Positions 1-9,810 of a stretch of 64,000 nucleotides of DNA are shown here, piece after piece. Under the pieces are notes generated by a model that saw nothing but the letters and a program-made list of their open reading frames with translations, was not told the origin of the DNA and made no database searches. The translations under genes and the position numbers were made by a program. This DNA comes from Panorpa germanica (taxonomy: Eukaryota > Arthropoda > Insecta > Mecoptera > Panorpidae): NCBI GenBank assembly GCA_963678705.1, contig CAVMBN010000119.1:310001-374000 (forward strand). The letters run 5' to 3'. Position 1 is the stretch's first letter, and each line of letters starts with the position of its first letter.

Positions 1-835
1 AGATGACACTGGGGAAGCTCTAAATATCAGAACGATTATCACGAAAAATATAGAGCCTTTATAGGGTAAGAAAGTAACTCTTCCGAACTACATACAAGAC
101 GTCTACGAGAAGTCAAATAAAAATTTAACGTTTGAAGAATCTTATGACCTAAAAATGTTGCTGCAGGATAACCAAGACATTTTTTCAACGGGAATGGAAG
201 ACGTGGGACAGACTATATTGGTTCAACATCCAATAAAGGGAGTAGACGATAGGTCAATTAAACAACTAGTGCGACGAATACATTAGGGACAAGAAGAGGA
301 AATTGACGTCACGGTGGATCAAATGCTGCGAAATGGAATAATGGAGCCTCTAACAAGCCCTTTGACATCACCGATAAAACTATTAAAAAAAAGGACGGAA
401 CTAAGCGTTTCTGCGTAGACTATCGGAGGTTTAACAATGTCATATTGAAGGATGCATACCGGTTACCTCGTATCGATAGCCTTTTTCAGCGTGTTAAATG
501 GTTCTCAATCCTTTTCTACTCTTGATTTCCGAAGTGGATATTGGCAAGTAGAAATGAAACCAGAAGATAGGTAGGAAACGACTAGGAAAGGTCTATAGCA
601 GTTTGGAGTAATGCCTTTTGGTCTATGTAAAGCCCTTGCAACATTTGAACGATTAACGGATAGCGTTTTAAGAGACCTACATACGGGAAAAGTAAAAGCT
701 ATTCAGACCTGGTCGATACCGACCAACCTGTCGAAAGTGCGGAGTTTCCTTGGGTTATGTGCTTACTACAGAAAATTTGTTCCAAACTTAGCAAATATTG
801 CAAAACCGCTGTAAGTTCCGTAAGTTTATTACGGA
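1..835 (+). pseudogene. Ty3/Gypsy reverse transcriptase relic
   Basis: Copies retrotransposon RNA into DNA when intact. Reading the + strand across frames gives Gypsy RT landmarks in the right order: PNYIQDVYEKS near the start, GIMEPLTSPLTSPIK (about 333-380), RFCVDYRRFNNVILKDAY (about 408-460), SGYWQVEMKPEDR (about 530-570) and VMPFGLCKALATFE (about 610-655). The reading then jumps from LRDLHTGK straight to VRSFLGLCAYYRKFVPNL. The palm segment with the catalytic YxDD box is therefore missing, an internal deletion. Stops occur near 284 and 572, and several frame changes are needed. The left side runs off the window. This is a dead copy. The Gypsy family assignment is firm; the lineage within Gypsy is not. 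Confidence 0.9.
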
Positions 836-1440
836 AAACCAACTACAAAAAAGCCACCCATTGTGTGGACACCTTTATGTAAAGACTCGTTTAAATATTT
901 AAAGGGAAAACTTACAAATGCCCCGATTCTTGCTTTTCCCCAACGTGTAGGCGAATTTATATTGAACAATGGGAATGGGAACAGTACTCTTACAAATGCA
1001 ACAAGGCAAAGAACGCGTAATAGAATAGTTTAGTAGGGTGTTCTTGAAGGCCGAGCAAAATTACTGTGTCACTCAAAGAATTTTCTGGCAGTCGTTAAAG
1101 CCCTGAAATAGTTTATATACTATTTGGGGGGCCAACCAGTTCGAATTAGTACCGAACACGCTTCGTTAACCTGGTTTATTAAAATTTAAGAAGCCTGAGG
1201 GACAACTATCACGTTGGCTACAACAGATAAGCGAATATCAGTACAAAATCGAGTACCGGCCAGGACGTCAACACGCAAATGCACATGCTTTGTCTAGAAG
1301 ACCGTGTGCAGACAACGGATGTAACCACTGTGAACATAAGCAGGTTAAACAGGAGCCCGAATGCGAACCCGATAAGGCAATACTTATTCGACATACTCAA
1401 GTCTATTTGCAAAACGGTCAATTACCTCTATGATGAAGCT
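836..1440 (+). pseudogene. Ty3/Gypsy RNase H relic
   Basis: Continues the RT relic. PIVWTPLCKDSFKYLKGKL, then NAPILAF, are the usual RT-RNase H connection. QPVRISTEHASLTWF and YRPGRQHANAHALSRRPC (about 1250-1308) match the RNase H end, where the family usually reads ANADALSRR; the D is H here. A short Cys/His stretch (CNHCEHKQ) follows, as in Gypsy pol linkers. Frameshifts near 1180 and several stops (about 1023, 1110) make it non-functional. No integrase follows; a macro-domain relic does. Confidence 0.85.
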
Positions 1441-1470
1441 GAAAAATAAAATCCCTACACACTAGCAAAA

Positions 1471-1915
1471 GCAAAAGTCAAAATGAGCATGGAATACATC
1501 ATGGATGACTCTTTCTTTGCTTCCTCAGAGTACGCATTAGCCCATTGTGTTGCCGAAGATCTGCATATGAATCAAGGTATTGCAGTAACATTTAAGTAGA
1601 AATTCGTAGATCTGGGAAGGCTTCGAGAACAACAAAAGAAGGTGGGAGAAGTTTCTATTCTAGAAAGGGTAAGAAGGTTTATTTACTACCTAATTAAAAA
1701 ACGGAGAATTTCCGGAAAGTCAACCTACCATGATCTATGGCGATCATTGGTATTACTACGAGAACACATTCTGCAGCAACAAGTCAAGAAGTTAGCGATT
1801 CTACAAATAGGTTGCAAACACGATCATTTGACGTGGGCACATGTTGCATAAAAAATAGAGCTCAAAATAGAAAAAATTTCATTGCGGTGTCCTACTTTGC
1901 AGTGACATAATCTTT
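1471..1915 (+). pseudogene. Macro domain (OARD1-like ADP-ribosyl hydrolase) relic attached to Gypsy pol
   Basis: Macro domains bind ADP-ribose; the OARD1 (TARG1) type removes ADP-ribose from proteins. The frame starting at 1492 reads in order ALAHCVAEDLHMNQGIAVTF, KFVDLGRLREQQKKVGEVS, RFIYYLIKKRR, STYHDLWRSLVLLREH and KKLAILQIGCKHDHLTWAHV. This is the full OARD1 layout: the AHC..ED..MG.GIA ADP-ribose loop, QQKK.GEVA, RYIYYLITKK, PTY..L..SL and the P.IGCG.D...W loop. The frame is open except for one TAG at 1597-1599 inside the K-K-F stretch. Likely lesions: MNQGIA for MGxGIA, and GCKHDHL for GCGLDxL. It lies just 3' of RNase H, where integrase would begin, so I infer it was a domain of the retroelement polyprotein rather than a separate host gene. 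A nested host pseudogene is the alternative. Confidence 0.85.
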
Positions 1916-2871
1916 GACAAACCTAGCTCAGGAATTTGGATTTAACATACAGTCGCAATGTTAGATATTGGCATTTATAAACAAATAAAAAAAATATTTT
2001 TTTGCTTCATATATACTGGTTTAGTTTGCTTTTATTTCGTTTTGGTTATGTAAATTCACCATACAAATATTTTTAGTTTTGTGTTCTTATTTATTATGTT
2101 TAATGCACGGAAATGTGAGCCCTATAGGTGGGTATTTCTCTGATCCTCTTAATAACAAAACAATACTTATGAATGAGGACAGTGTGATAGTGAATGTCAA
2201 CAAACAGTGTAACTAATACAATGACAACAATAATTACAACACTTATAAGGATATGATAACAACAGATTAAGGCCAAGAAAATTTCTTAAACTAAGTAAAG
2301 CCAGCAGAAATAATTTGTTAAATTACAGAAGAGAATAATATTATATAAATTAGAAAAGTACAAAAAAGTAGGGTCATTGTACAATGCACATTTCAAATAG
2401 TTATTTTAAATGAGATTGTACATGATTAGATTACTAGGTCAGAGAATTTAGTCCAGCGTAGTCTTCGAACATCATAACTGCTTAGAAATAAAATACTTTA
2501 TGAATGTGTAATCCTAATTTACTATTGTTAGTTTAAGACGAATTATTGATATTATAAATGTTATTATTATTTTAAGATTACATGAACAATATTTGTTATT
2601 CGTAAGAATATTTTTGTTAACCAATGCAAGCATCGCTGCAACCAATATGCGCTCATCCCCTCAAGGTTTGGCTTTGCCCACGCCCATGGCTTTGGCGCTG
2701 TCATTATTTGCATAGTAACTACTCCAATTAGATGAACTCTAAGCATATAGAAACATCTATATTCTTCTGTACGTGCAATGGAAATCAGTCTACTAGGAGC
2801 AAGTCTCAACTAGACACTTGAAGCATAAGGAATCCGATCTTAGAACTCACACTAGATATACCTGCACACCA
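1916..2871. other. No gene seen; probably includes a decayed BEL LTR
   Basis: AT-rich, with stops in all frames; the short - strand ORF at 2567-2809 resembles no family. A BEL-type primer site begins at 2872, so the several hundred bases before it should contain the BEL 5' LTR. I could not find its left edge, because no second LTR copy is present to compare. Confidence 0.4.
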
Positions 2872-2893
2872 TTTTGGTCCTTCGAGCGGGATT
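2872..2893 (+). other. BEL/Pao primer-binding site
   Basis: TTTTGGTCCTTCGAGC followed by GGATT matches the site just after the 5' LTR in the BEL elements of this same window (40317 on +, 58547 on -, 61222 on +). It marks the LTR/internal boundary of the BEL relic that continues to 4480. Confidence 0.65.
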
Positions 2894-3099
2894 TGCAGCA
2901 GGTGCATCAGAACCTGTCATATTTAGAGATTTAATGAGTTTTTTACCGCGATGAGCTCTATTATTAGACAATTTAAATACAAAGTCCAGACAACATGTAA
3001 AGGTACAAGCTAAACAAAGTTTAATCAGTACAAAAGACAATACGTGTTCTATTATTTGCTTTTAAATGTCAAGATATAATAAAACTCTCTGTACTGGTG

Positions 3100-3410
3100 A
3101 GAAAGAAATTGATTGCATCAAAAAGACAATGTTTTAATTGTTTGTGTTCTGGACATCGAGTGTCGGAATGCAAATCTAAATATTTGTGTCAGTAATTGGT
3201 TTAAGCGCAAGTAACACTCACATGACTAAACAAATCACAATTAATGTGCAACAGTAAACACTAAATATAGGAAAGAGTTGCGATGCTATGTATTAAATTA
3301 AATAATAGATATTGTTCCTATCTGCAATAATGAACAGATTGATTCGCATCCACCCACTAATGTCAATTTAACAGATATTTTGCTCGAGACAGATATTGTT
3401 TTAGAGATTA
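3100..3410 (+). pseudogene. BEL/Pao gag zinc knuckle and protease relic
   Basis: RQCFNCLCSGHRVSECKSK (about 3124-3180) is the CCHC zinc knuckle of BEL gag. PPTNVNLTDILLETDIVLEII (about 3352-3412) matches the later part of the BEL aspartic-protease domain (DUF1758), where iDiLLGaDi is usual. The stretch between them and the protease active-site segment are unreadable. Stops are frequent. Confidence 0.65.
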
Positions 3411-3589
3411 TTAGACATTGGTCGCATAAATCTTTGTTGACCTGCAATCATACAGAAAACAGCATAAGGCTATATATTAATTCCGAATACATTTAATTCA
3501 CATAAAAAACAGCGCGATATTTTTTAATGCAAAACCGCGATATACAGGCTTAACTTCAAACATTTTAAGAACTTGGAACAATAAATGAG

Positions 3590-3955
3590 ACACCGATCCT
3601 CTCAGAAGAGGAAACGGCATGTGAAAAGTATTTCACAGACACTACCACTCGTGAAGCAAACGGTTTAAAATATTAATTCCATTTAAGGAACCTATTAGTA
3701 AACTGAGAGATTCTAGAAACTCAGCTATAAAAAAAATTATTAACCTAGAAGCGAAATTTAATCGTAATCCGGAATTTAAAAAGTTGTACCATGATTTTAT
3801 GCAAACTTACATTGACCTTAACCACATGACGATGAATCGAGATGAAAGTCTAACAAAAGACATTTATTTTTTACCGCATCACGTTGTTTTGAAAACGTTA
3901 AGCACGCAAACCAAGGTGCGCGTAGTATTTGATGGTTCGATGCCATCATTCTGAG
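3590..3955 (+). pseudogene. BEL/Pao reverse transcriptase N-terminal relic
   Basis: In order: LSEEETACEKYFTDTTTREA, ILIPFKEPISKLRDSRNSA, LEAKFNRNPEFKKLYHDFM, DIYFLPHHVVLKTLSTQTKV and RVVFDGSMPS. These are the entry segments of BEL RT, ending where YLPHH and vRVVFDGSakt are diagnostic. One frameshift lies near 3670 and a stop near 3952. The coding sequence then breaks off into an ATT microsatellite. Confidence 0.85.
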
Positions 3956-3959
3956 GCGT

Positions 3960-4030
3960 ATCCCTGAATCATTATTATTATTACATCATTTATTACAGCA
4001 ACTTATTATTATTATTATTATTACATATAC
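3960..4030 (+). repeat. ATT/TTA microsatellite
   Basis: Imperfect (TTA)n, interrupted once by about 20 bases. It separates the RT start from the RNase H part of the same BEL element, so the RT core appears to have been replaced or deleted here. Confidence 0.8.
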
Positions 4031-4099
4031 ATTAGCCGAATTTATTAAATACGATACAACTACTTAGGTTTTCGTAATTAATAAACTATCTTTTACTTG

Positions 4100-4480
4100 A
4101 ATTACATGGGTTTGCTGACGCATTCGAAAAAGCATTCGGCTGCGTAGTTTACATTCGAGCTGTAAACTGCTACGCAAATGTTAACATTTCATTATTATGT
4201 GCTAAATTAAAAATGGCTCCATTAAAAATTATTAGTATTCCAAGATTAGAGCTGTGCGCTGGCCAGCTACTAACAAAAATATCAGTAAAAGTAAATGCAA
4301 TATTAAATCGTGACATCGACAAAACTGTTTTATGGTCTGATTTAACAATAGTGTTGTCATGGTTAAACTTATCACCGAATACGTTAAATACATTGGTATC
4401 AAATAGAGTATCTAGCATTCAAATTGCCATGCACCTAAGTTGTGAATGGCGTTATGTGGATGTTTCAAGATGGCGTCCTT
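4100..4480 (+). pseudogene. BEL/Pao RNase H region relic
   Basis: HGFADAFEKAFGCVVYIRAV then MAPLKIISIPRLELCAGQLL and TVLWSDLTIVLSWL, SNRVSSIQ and CEWRYVDV. This is the peptidase-A17/RNase H stretch of BEL pol, where SDASekAYGA, KvaPLK..tIPRLELcaa, lWsDStivLsWi and WRHV are standard. It is open from 4213 to the junction. Similarity stops at about 4480, where a Gypsy element on the opposite strand begins. Confidence 0.85.
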
Positions 4481-4850
4481 TCATCGTCCTTTTGGCGTCC
4501 TGAGATAGTACTGGCCTGGTCTGGTATTGGTATTGCCTCCACATATTTCGAAAAAGTGTAGATATAAACCAAAACATAGGTAATCCCGCTCTCTGTCCGG
4601 GTTAAAGGTTCAGTGATGTCAACACTCACACGTTGAAAGGGCTGGTTAAGGGGTTGGAATCTTTGTAATAGGGTTGTATTTAAATTAGTTGGTGTTTTGT
4701 TTTTTTGACATAAGACACATTCTTTCACATATCTGTTGTCATTAAGGCCCACGTAAAACGCATTTTTATATTAGCTAGCATTCTTTCATAGCCACAGTGT
4801 CCTGCTATCGGTGTGTCATGATAATTCTTGAGTATGCGTGGTACTAGACT
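4470..4850 (-). pseudogene. Ty3/Gypsy integrase N-terminal and core relic (second Gypsy element)
   Basis: Read on -: HDTPIAGHCGYERMLANIK supplies the His pair of the HHCC zinc finger, and YVKECVLCQKNKT the Cys pair. PFQRVSVDITEPLTRTESG and YVLVYIYTFSKYVEAIPI follow; the D in VSVDITEPL is the first catalytic Asp. A frameshift lies near 4755. The integrase is cut off at 4470-4480 by the junction with the BEL relic, so the second Asp and the Glu are missing. Confidence 0.85.
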
Positions 4851-4984
4851 TCTAGGTGCCATTGGTTGATCGTGGCGTCGGTCTAATATTGCGCCTTTAT
4901 ATAATAAACCTCTGTCGTCTATGAAATATTTACTATCGGATTCAAACTTCTGGGTTTTTACTAACTTTTGTTTTTAGAGATCTT

Positions 4985-5550
4985 GTAATAGGTTGTTGTA
5001 AAACTTATATTTCTTCTGAATCCCATAGCTGTCTGAATCCTCGGCTTAGTGCGTCTGCATTGCTATGTTTCTTTCCAGGTCAGTATTTTACTTTAAAATC
5101 ATATTTGCCTAATAGTAGGGCCCATCTTACTAGACGGCTTTTTGTAGGGTCCTGAACTGAGTGTAGCCACCATAAGGGTCTATGATCTAAAATATATTTG
5201 AATTTTGCTCCCCATAGATAGGGTGGAAAATGTGTAGTTGCTCAAACCATAGCTAAGCATTCTTTATTGGTTGTACAGTAATTTCTTTCCGCCTTTAATA
5301 ATTTCTTTGACGCATATGCTACAGGTTTTTCTACACCGTTATACGCTTGACTTAAAATAGCGCCTAGGGCTAAGTTGCTAGCATCTACACTTAAGATAAA
5401 CTGTTTGTTGAAATCAGTGTATGCTAGGACCGAATTGGTACATAGGGCATTTCTCAAATAGTCATAGCTGTTCGTCAGTCCATTCAAACTTTATATGTTG
5501 TTATAGTAATTTCGATATAGGGGCTGCGTATTTTGCATAATCTTGAATAT
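4985..5550 (-). pseudogene. Ty3/Gypsy RNase H relic (second Gypsy element)
   Basis: On -, QDYAKYAAPISKLL is the RT-RNase H connection. Next come QFILSVDASNLALGAILSQ with its first catalytic Asp, VEKPVAYASKKLLKAERNY and ECLAMV. Further on, FKYILDHRPLWWLHS and YWPGKKHSNADALSR close the domain near 5040. It is interrupted upstream at 5550 by the env-bearing element and resumes as RT beyond 11822. Stops and one frame change occur, but conservation is good. Confidence 0.9.
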
Positions 5551-5842
5551 TGTTATAACTCACATTCCAAACGACACAAACTAACAATGTCTCTTCAGTA
5601 TCTTTGCTGACCATGCACTTTAGAGATAATAAAATAGTATATAAGTAATATGTTAATCTTAATCTAGTTAGTTCAAGTTCATGTATAATCTGCATCGCGC
5701 AGATAGTAATTGGCTGGCTCACCATTTGAGACTAGGCATAAGCTGCATCGCGCAGTGATTATTAGCTCAAATAAATATTGTTTAAGTAAAACTTAAATAA
5801 ATTGTTTTTTTTATTAAAGTCTAAATTACTCAAACTTTAATT
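5551..5842 (+). repeat. 5' LTR of env-bearing Gypsy element
   Basis: Begins TGTTATAACTCACATTCC and ends CTCAAACTTTAATT. It is nearly identical to 11530-11821, with about four substitutions. It contains AATAAA-like and AT-rich stretches near its end. Confidence 0.92.
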
Positions 5843-5860
5843 GGCGCAGTCGGTAGGATA
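5842..5860 (+). other. Primer-binding site (tRNA-Ser type)
   Basis: TGGCGCAGTCGGTAGGAT follows the LTR directly. The same sequence is the known primer site of the 17.6/297 group of errantiviruses and is complementary to the 3' end of an insect serine tRNA. Confidence 0.85.
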
Positions 5861-6154
5861 TTAAGGAATTACAATCGATGTAAATTTTTCAATTTTTATG
5901 GTTAACCTAATATTTCGAAACCTACAAAAATAAAGTTGAAGAATAAAATAAACTTAATAAATAGTGGAGTGAAATAGAAACAGAAGTTGAAGTACTCCGA
6001 GACTCATCGACCCACTAGCAGCAGCATATGGACATGAAGATCTCGCAAGGCATCGCGGTGATAATCGTAATGTGAGTACTCATTCATATTTCCTTTCTAT
6101 ATTCACAATTCCCAAAAACAAAAATTATTATTATTTTTACAATAATATTTCCTG

Positions 6155-6345
6155 TTTAAAAAGGAGTATAAATCGCTTATACAGGCCTAAAAACAGATAT
6201 TAAATTTAAAAAGGAGTATAACTCGCTTATACAGGCCTACCAAATATTAAAAATAATATTAAAATAAAATATAAATTATGCAACGTAATACAATAATTAA
6301 ATAATAATTTTCTAAAAAGGAATATAAATCGCTTATATAGGCCTA
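6155..6345 (+). repeat. Three copies of a hairpin-forming leader repeat
   Basis: The motif AAAAGGAGTATAAATCGCTT and its continuation to AGGCCTA occurs at 6155-6189, about 6204-6239 and 6311-6345. Each copy contains an inverted repeat with a 5-base loop: GTATAA/TTATAC in the first two and ATATAA/TTATAT in the third. The closing pair is changed on both sides in copy 3. The repeats lie between the primer site and gag, so they could be RNA structures or binding sites for a DNA-binding protein. Confidence 0.75.
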
Positions 6346-6535
6346 ATGAAAATTAAAAATATTAAAAGTAATATTAAAAATAATATTGAAATAAAATATT
6401 AATTACATAACGTAATAAATACTATAATGTAAAATAATAAAATACTTGCAAATTAACTAAATAATAATAATAATTTTTAAAATAAAATGTTTACAAAATA
6501 ACTTTTTTTAAATAAAAGTTACACTATAAATCGAA

Positions 6536-7701
6536 ATGGAGACATTCCATACTTATCTAAATTATGTAAAGGAATATAATGGAAACAATTCGCTGACGAA
6601 TTTTATAGAAGATAAAAAAATCCCCGGTAAAAATGAAGATAAAAAAGAGGCTTTTAGGAATAACGGTCTATTGCTCTCAGCTATAAAAAGCAAGATTATT
6701 GGAGACGCAGCAAGTTTAATAAAGAATAAACATATTAATACATGGGAGAAACTAAAAACTATTTTAATAAATAGTTATACTAAAAACCGCAGCCATATCC
6801 CGCATACAACAACACTTAAACGAAAGCCTAATGAGAAAGTTATTACTTTAGATGTTTAGAATCAGTTAACAACTTTAATGTTTTGAACACACTTCACAAT
6901 AAAACATCTTTAAATATGAGAGCACTGGCAAAACATCACGACTCCCGGATGGTGAGAAATTTCATAGAAAAGCTAAACGATCCCCTTGGATGTAAATTAA
7001 GACGCCAAAATCCTAACACAATGGATGAGCTTCTAGAATTAATAATAGAAGATATGACGAACCACGAAATCCATACTAACGAGGAATATAACCACCCTCA
7101 TCAACAACAAGTGAAGAACACACAAGATTTTCAAACAGAGCCGTCAACACAAAAACCGTGTGAAACAATAATCGAACAAACCATTGAGAATAAAGAAATA
7201 GACAATGTACGGACGGAACTACAAGAAGTAATCATATACGACGAGAGTACAGAAATCAAAATACAAAACCAAAATTCAGAAGAAAAACGGGACACAGAAA
7301 TAAATGAAAATAAAAACGATATCAAATTACAAAAAGAAATGGCGAACTATGTGCACACAAATATTAAAATACAAAGCCAGAATAATTCAGAAGAAGTTCT
7401 GAATACAGATGAAAAGAAAAAAAGAAACAAAACTAAATGCATACCAGAAAAACAAGAAGATTTAGAAAACGAGGCACACGCTTTGTGGATAAATGATCAC
7501 AGAAAAGAAATAATTCGTGGACAGAAGATTAGAAATTCGGCACAACTAAAGCAACTATATGGAACCAAACGGAATAAAAATAATAACTGGATAGTTAAAT
7601 ATATGACGAATAAAAATAATAAAACATATATTGACTTAACTTTAAAGAACTTCTTGATAAGATTAAATTCAAAAAGTCTTCAATACTTTCCGAAAAATTA
7701 A
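6536..7701 (+). pseudogene. Gag-like ORF of env-bearing Gypsy element, one frameshift
   Basis: Structural protein. The first frame (6536-6859) begins METFHTYLNYVKEYNG and includes AFRNNGLLLSAIKSKIIGDA and TWEKLKTILINSYTKNR, the helical capsid pattern of errantivirus gag. The second frame (from about 6883) continues with NTLHNKTSLNMRALAKHH and IEKLNDPLGCKLR, then a long Glu/Asn/Lys-rich hydrophilic tail. It ends with NSAQLKQLYGTKRN, a patch I associate with the gag-pol boundary. A frameshift at about 6860 separates the parts. There is no CCHC knuckle, as is usual for this group. Confidence 0.75.
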
Positions 7702-8940
7702 AATTTCTACCCGAACCTTAACAATTCAAATACGCAACCGCAAGCAACCAAACCAACCTGACTATATATTATATTTAACCCCGAAATTTAAAATTTAAAA
7801 AAAATGAAACCCTAAAACGGACAACCACCTTAATAATGAAAATTGTATGAACTTTAAAAATAATTATTCAGAACAACCATTTAAATAAATTACTACAAAT
7901 ATTACGATAAACAATACTTTTTCAAAACACAACAGACAAAAAGAAAAAGAAAATGATGAAACGAATTGAGAATCAGAAACAACCACCTTAATGCAGAAAA
8001 TCGCTTAAACACTGGTTATAACCAGCAGTAAAACCTATAAACATACAACAAATATAAAAACATACAAATTAAGCGATATCAAATAATAATAAAATAACTA
8101 TTTCGATACAAACACCAACGCAGTTAAAATTATTAAAATTAATGAAAAGACCAAATTATTTAAATTAAAATAAAGAAACATGACCTATTAATATCTACAT
8201 TAACAAAAACTACATTTAAAAATAAAACTTATTAAACGCATTGTAGTGATAACACGTATTTAATGTACAACAATTTAAGAGATAAACACCATCGGCAAAT
8301 ATAAAAATGAGCATAAAATAAAAATGATATAAGTATTAGACATCAAGAAACAAACGCAACGCACAAGGTAATTTACGAAATATATACTCGTGTAATCTAA
8401 TTAAATACGTGGAAACTCTCATTATCAATCGCGACACATGCAAGCAGTGCAAATACCATGATTTAAACGCCGCTAAATAACACAAAAACAACTGTGAGAT
8501 CAAAATATAAGCGCATTCCACAAAACCACAGTACACCGTATCATAAAACATAAACATGACCTTACCAAGTCAAATGTGCTAGTAGATGTAATGAAACCCT
8601 ATACTCCAGTACAAAAGATAATGCTACAATAACAAACTAAGTCAGCATTTCTAATTCAACTACTATGATAATCCATGGACTAACACATTGAAAAACACAA
8701 AAATAAAATAGCAATGTTATGTGCATAAATTTAAGGAAATAAATACAGACAGTACAAGTTATTATCTTGATTAAAGCTACTGTTAAAAATCCAAATGTAG
8801 ACACAGTATATATGAACACTAACAAAAACATGGCAATAGCGGAATAAAAACATAGAACCTTCTTTTAAGTAAAAGAACCACCAGAGTAATAATCAGAATC
8901 AGCAAGTAATTAAGTAATAAACGCCACATATAAACTAATT
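7702..8940 (+). other. Pol remnant with no recognisable protease, RT or RNase H
   Basis: I could find no RT palm box or RNase H motif in any + frame, so this part of pol appears deleted or decayed beyond recognition. Short - strand ORFs here are shadows. At about 8380-8520 a stretch reading DTCKQCKYH resembles the Cys pair of the integrase zinc finger. It is similar in sequence to 8945-9080, as if that piece had been duplicated. Confidence 0.55.
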
Positions 8941-9715
8941 TGCGAAAGATATACGTGGTCTAGCCTACGAAAATATGTCGAAAATTTCATCAATAACTGC
9001 AGCACATGTAAACAGTGTAAATATAACAGAAAACCAATTCAACACCAAGAGCACCGCTAAATAGCACCGAAATACCTGAGAGACCATTTGAGAAATTACA
9101 TATAGATACAATTGGTATAGACAATACCCAATTCCTTACTATAATAGATGTATTTTCAAAATACACACAGGCATACAAAATCACCAATAGGTCATCCACA
9201 GAAATTGCCGATAAACTAATAACGTATTTCTCTCACCACGGCATACCTAATCATATTACGATGGATGGAGGAACTGAATTCTCAAATAATCTCATCAAAG
9301 AATTACTAGAAGTACATAAAATTGAAATTCATATAACAACACCATACAGACACGTCAGTAATTCTCCAATAGAACGAGCATATTCCAAGATACTACAACG
9401 GATTCGCAAAAATAATAGCACACACCCAATTTCGAATACATATTAAATAAAGCTAAAAGAACTAATAACCTCGTAGAGGGTCTATACAAACTCACGCGAG
9501 GCAGAACATTTGGACACACAATAAATCTTGTCTGCAATCAACAAAACTGCCTGGACAAACTTTCCGAATTTCTAAAAAGTTTTCTAATCCACCAACCAAA
9601 TTAATAATACGAATGCCCCCTATAGCACAAGGACTTTTTAACAGAACAAAAGAAGAGGTCCTAGAAGTATTTAAACGACACGGGCCTACAAAGCACAAAT
9701 ACATCATGCACTTAA
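8941..9715 (+). pseudogene. Integrase of env-bearing Gypsy element
   Basis: Inserts the DNA copy into the genome. NCSTCKQCKYNRKPIQH (about 8996-9045) is the Cys pair of the zinc finger. LHIDTIGIDNTQFLTIIDVF carries the first Asp, ITMDGGTEFSNNL (about 9256-9295) the second Asp, and SNSPIERAYSKILQRI (about 9358-9405) the Glu; the Asp-to-Glu spacing fits the DD35E rule. Frameshifts occur near 9085 and after 9446. All three catalytic residues are visible, but the gene is broken. Confidence 0.88.
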
Positions 9716-9799
9716 ATCCCGAAATACAAATGAATTATTTATTTATTAATTAATTATAAATAAATATATTAAAATACCATCAAGTACTAAGAAATCCTG

Positions 9800-9810
9800 A
9801 TTGTTGCAGG
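9800..9810 (+). promoter_or_regulatory. Putative env splice acceptor
   Basis: TTGTTGCAG at 9801-9809 sits at the point where the env frame becomes open. Errantivirus env is made from a spliced mRNA, so this is the likely 3' splice site. The donor was not identified. Confidence 0.5.

Noticed and set aside
2567-3040. Two - strand ORFs of 80 and 62 codons
   Set aside because: No recognisable motif, and they overlap the BEL primer site and leader.
5501-5725. - strand ORF repeated at 11513-11704
   Set aside because: It is LTR sequence read backwards, ending in flanking Gypsy text; not a gene.
8336-9199. Series of - strand ORFs rich in Leu, Phe and Cys
   Set aside because: Shadows of + strand integrase and decayed pol in AT-rich DNA.
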